64,000 nt of DNA from Pseudoxanthomonas jiangsuensis (GTDB lineage: Bacteria > Pseudomonadota > Gammaproteobacteria > Xanthomonadales > Xanthomonadaceae). The DNA is taken from positions 1 through 64,000 of the forward strand of contig NZ_PDWL01000021.1 of NCBI RefSeq assembly GCF_010093185.1, in the 5' to 3' direction. The translations under genes were made by a program, and so were the position numbers. Shown here in pieces: positions 63,223 through 64,000 of this stretch (position 1 is its first letter; every line of letters begins with the position of its first letter). Under the pieces are notes generated by a model, which was not told where the DNA came from, searched no databases, and saw only the letters and a program-made list of their open reading frames with translations.

Positions 63223-64000
63223 ATGTCCGCCCACCGCCAAGCCCGCCTGCTCGTCATCGCCGCCTCCCTGCTCGGGCGCCTGCCCTGGTCGTGGCTGTAC
63301 CGGCTGGGCGATGCGGTGGCGGCGCTGTGGCGATGGCAGGACGCGCGCGAAAGCCGGGTGGCGCGGCGCAACCTGGAGCTGGCCTTCCCCGGCCTGGAGA
63401 CCGGGCAGCGCGACGCCCTGCACCGCCGGATCCTGCGCACCACGGCACGCCAGGCGCTGGAGACGCTCAAGCTGTGGACCCGGCCACCGGCCGCCAACCT
63501 GGCCCTGCTGCGCGAGCGCCACGGCGAGGACCTGTACGACGCCGCCCTGGCCGCCGGCCGCGGGGTGATCGTGGCCGCGCCGCACTTCGGCAACTGGGAG
63601 CTGCTCAACCAGTGGCTGGCCTCGCGCGGGCCGATCGCGATCGTCTATCGGCCGCCGGAATCGGCGGTCGGCGACGAATTCCTGCAGCAGGTGCGCGGCG
63701 TGGACAACGTGCGCCAGGTGCGGGCCGAGGGCCCGGCCGTGCGCCAGCTGTGGAAGGTGCTCAAGGACGGCGGCGCGGTCGGGATCCTGCCCGACCAGCA
63801 GCCCAAGGCCGGCGACGGCGAGTTCGCGCCGTTCTTCGGGGTGCAGGCGCTGACCATGACCCTGCTCTCGCGCCTGGCCGAGCGCACAGGCGCGCCGGTG
63901 CTGCTGGCCTGGTGCGAACGCATCGACAGCGGCCCCGGGTTCGCCCTGCACGTGGAGCCGGCGCCGGCGGCGATCGCCGATCCGGACCCGCAGGCGGCGG
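63223..64000 (+). CDS. Lipid A acyltransferase-like protein (LpxL/HtrB family), partial
   Basis: The first 259 codons of a lysophospholipid/lauroyl acyltransferase family protein; the 3' end lies beyond the window. An N-terminal hydrophobic anchor (residues 8-35) precedes AARRNLELAFPGL-like RRNLELAFP, the catalytic HFGNWE (His-x4-Glu) near residue 124, and later QPKAGDGEFAPFFG with ALTMTLLSRLAERTGAPV, all as in LpxL/LpxM-type inner-membrane enzymes that add secondary acyl chains to lipid A. The start is supported by TAGACT 6 nt upstream. Confidence 0.88.
   Translation, partial: MSAHRQARLLVIAASLLGRLPWSWLYRLGDAVAALWRWQDARESRVARRNLELAFPGLETGQRDALHRRILRTTARQALETLKLWTRPPAANLALLRERHGEDLYDAALAAGRGVIVAAPHFGNWELLNQWLASRGPIAIVYRPPESAVGDEFLQQVRGVDNVRQVRAEGPAVRQLWKVLKDGGAVGILPDQQPKAGDGEFAPFFGVQALTMTLLSRLAERTGAPVLLAWCERIDSGPGFALHVEPAPAAIADPDPQAA

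Overview
The window is a high-GC chromosomal segment of a gammaproteobacterium, most likely Xanthomonadaceae (Lysobacter/Luteimonas/Stenotrophomonas type). Indications are the protein sequences of RpoD, UvrD and DPP IV, the rsmG-parA-parB order without mnmG, a dispersed TGTAGGAGCCGG-type palindromic repeat, and tRNA-Ile2 next to rpoD. I see no transposase, phage or CRISPR array. The family and genus assignment is inference from protein character, not from a search.

Layout. 0-6 kb: polA, a TonB-dependent siderophore receptor, and the small polA-associated DUF2782 protein. 6-9.2 kb: soxR with a textbook SoxR operator driving an FMN reductase and an ABC exporter. 9.2-18 kb: transporter/aldo-keto reductase pair, an Mn-riboswitch-controlled mntP, uspA, uvrD, yqhA, GST, a methyltransferase and a low-GC orphan. 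18-27 kb: DPP IV, Coa1-like protein, lipoprotein, hemB, a PD40 pseudogene, aroE, P1 peptidase, ThuA. 27-34 kb: a six-gene minus-strand operon RDD-SpoIIM-DUF4129-DUF4350-MoxR-DUF58. 34-39 kb: YkgJ, gamma-carbonic anhydrase, aldehyde dehydrogenase, GGDEF/EAL protein, xthA. 39.6-45.3 kb: glsB, phosphopantetheinyl transferase, rsmG-parA-parB, epimerase, glycosyltransferase, LAB_N protein. 45.3-49 kb: rpmB-rpmG, cardiolipin synthase, FAD oxidoreductase. 49-53 kb: a cellobionate-type operon (GPH transporter, GH94 phosphorylase, gluconokinase) with a LacI-like operator. 53-60 kb: SSF-type hybrid histidine kinase, then copA-copB copper resistance genes behind a MerR-like promoter. 60-64 kb: an intron-containing tRNA gene, an HNH endonuclease gene, rpoD, dtd and a lipid A acyltransferase-like gene cut by the window end.

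The most notable locus is at 59851-60619. The tRNA-Ile2(CAU) gene is split after the anticodon by a 238-nt intron that folds as a group I ribozyme (P1 with U.G at the 5' splice site, P3, P4, P7, P8, P9 and terminal G all identifiable). A free-standing, lower-GC HNH endonuclease gene starts 65 bp from the tRNA 5' end in the opposite direction. An ORF-less intron beside a separate endonuclease gene is the arrangement expected for collaborative homing, or for an intron about to acquire, or having lost, its endonuclease.

A second window-wide signal is promoter architecture. At nine genes a -10 hexamer of form TAnnnT lies exactly 6 nt before the start codon (polA, uvrD, thuA, ykgJ, gamma-carbonic anhydrase, aldehyde dehydrogenase, FAD oxidoreductase, HNH gene, acyltransferase). 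This predicts leaderless transcripts and helps choose several starts.
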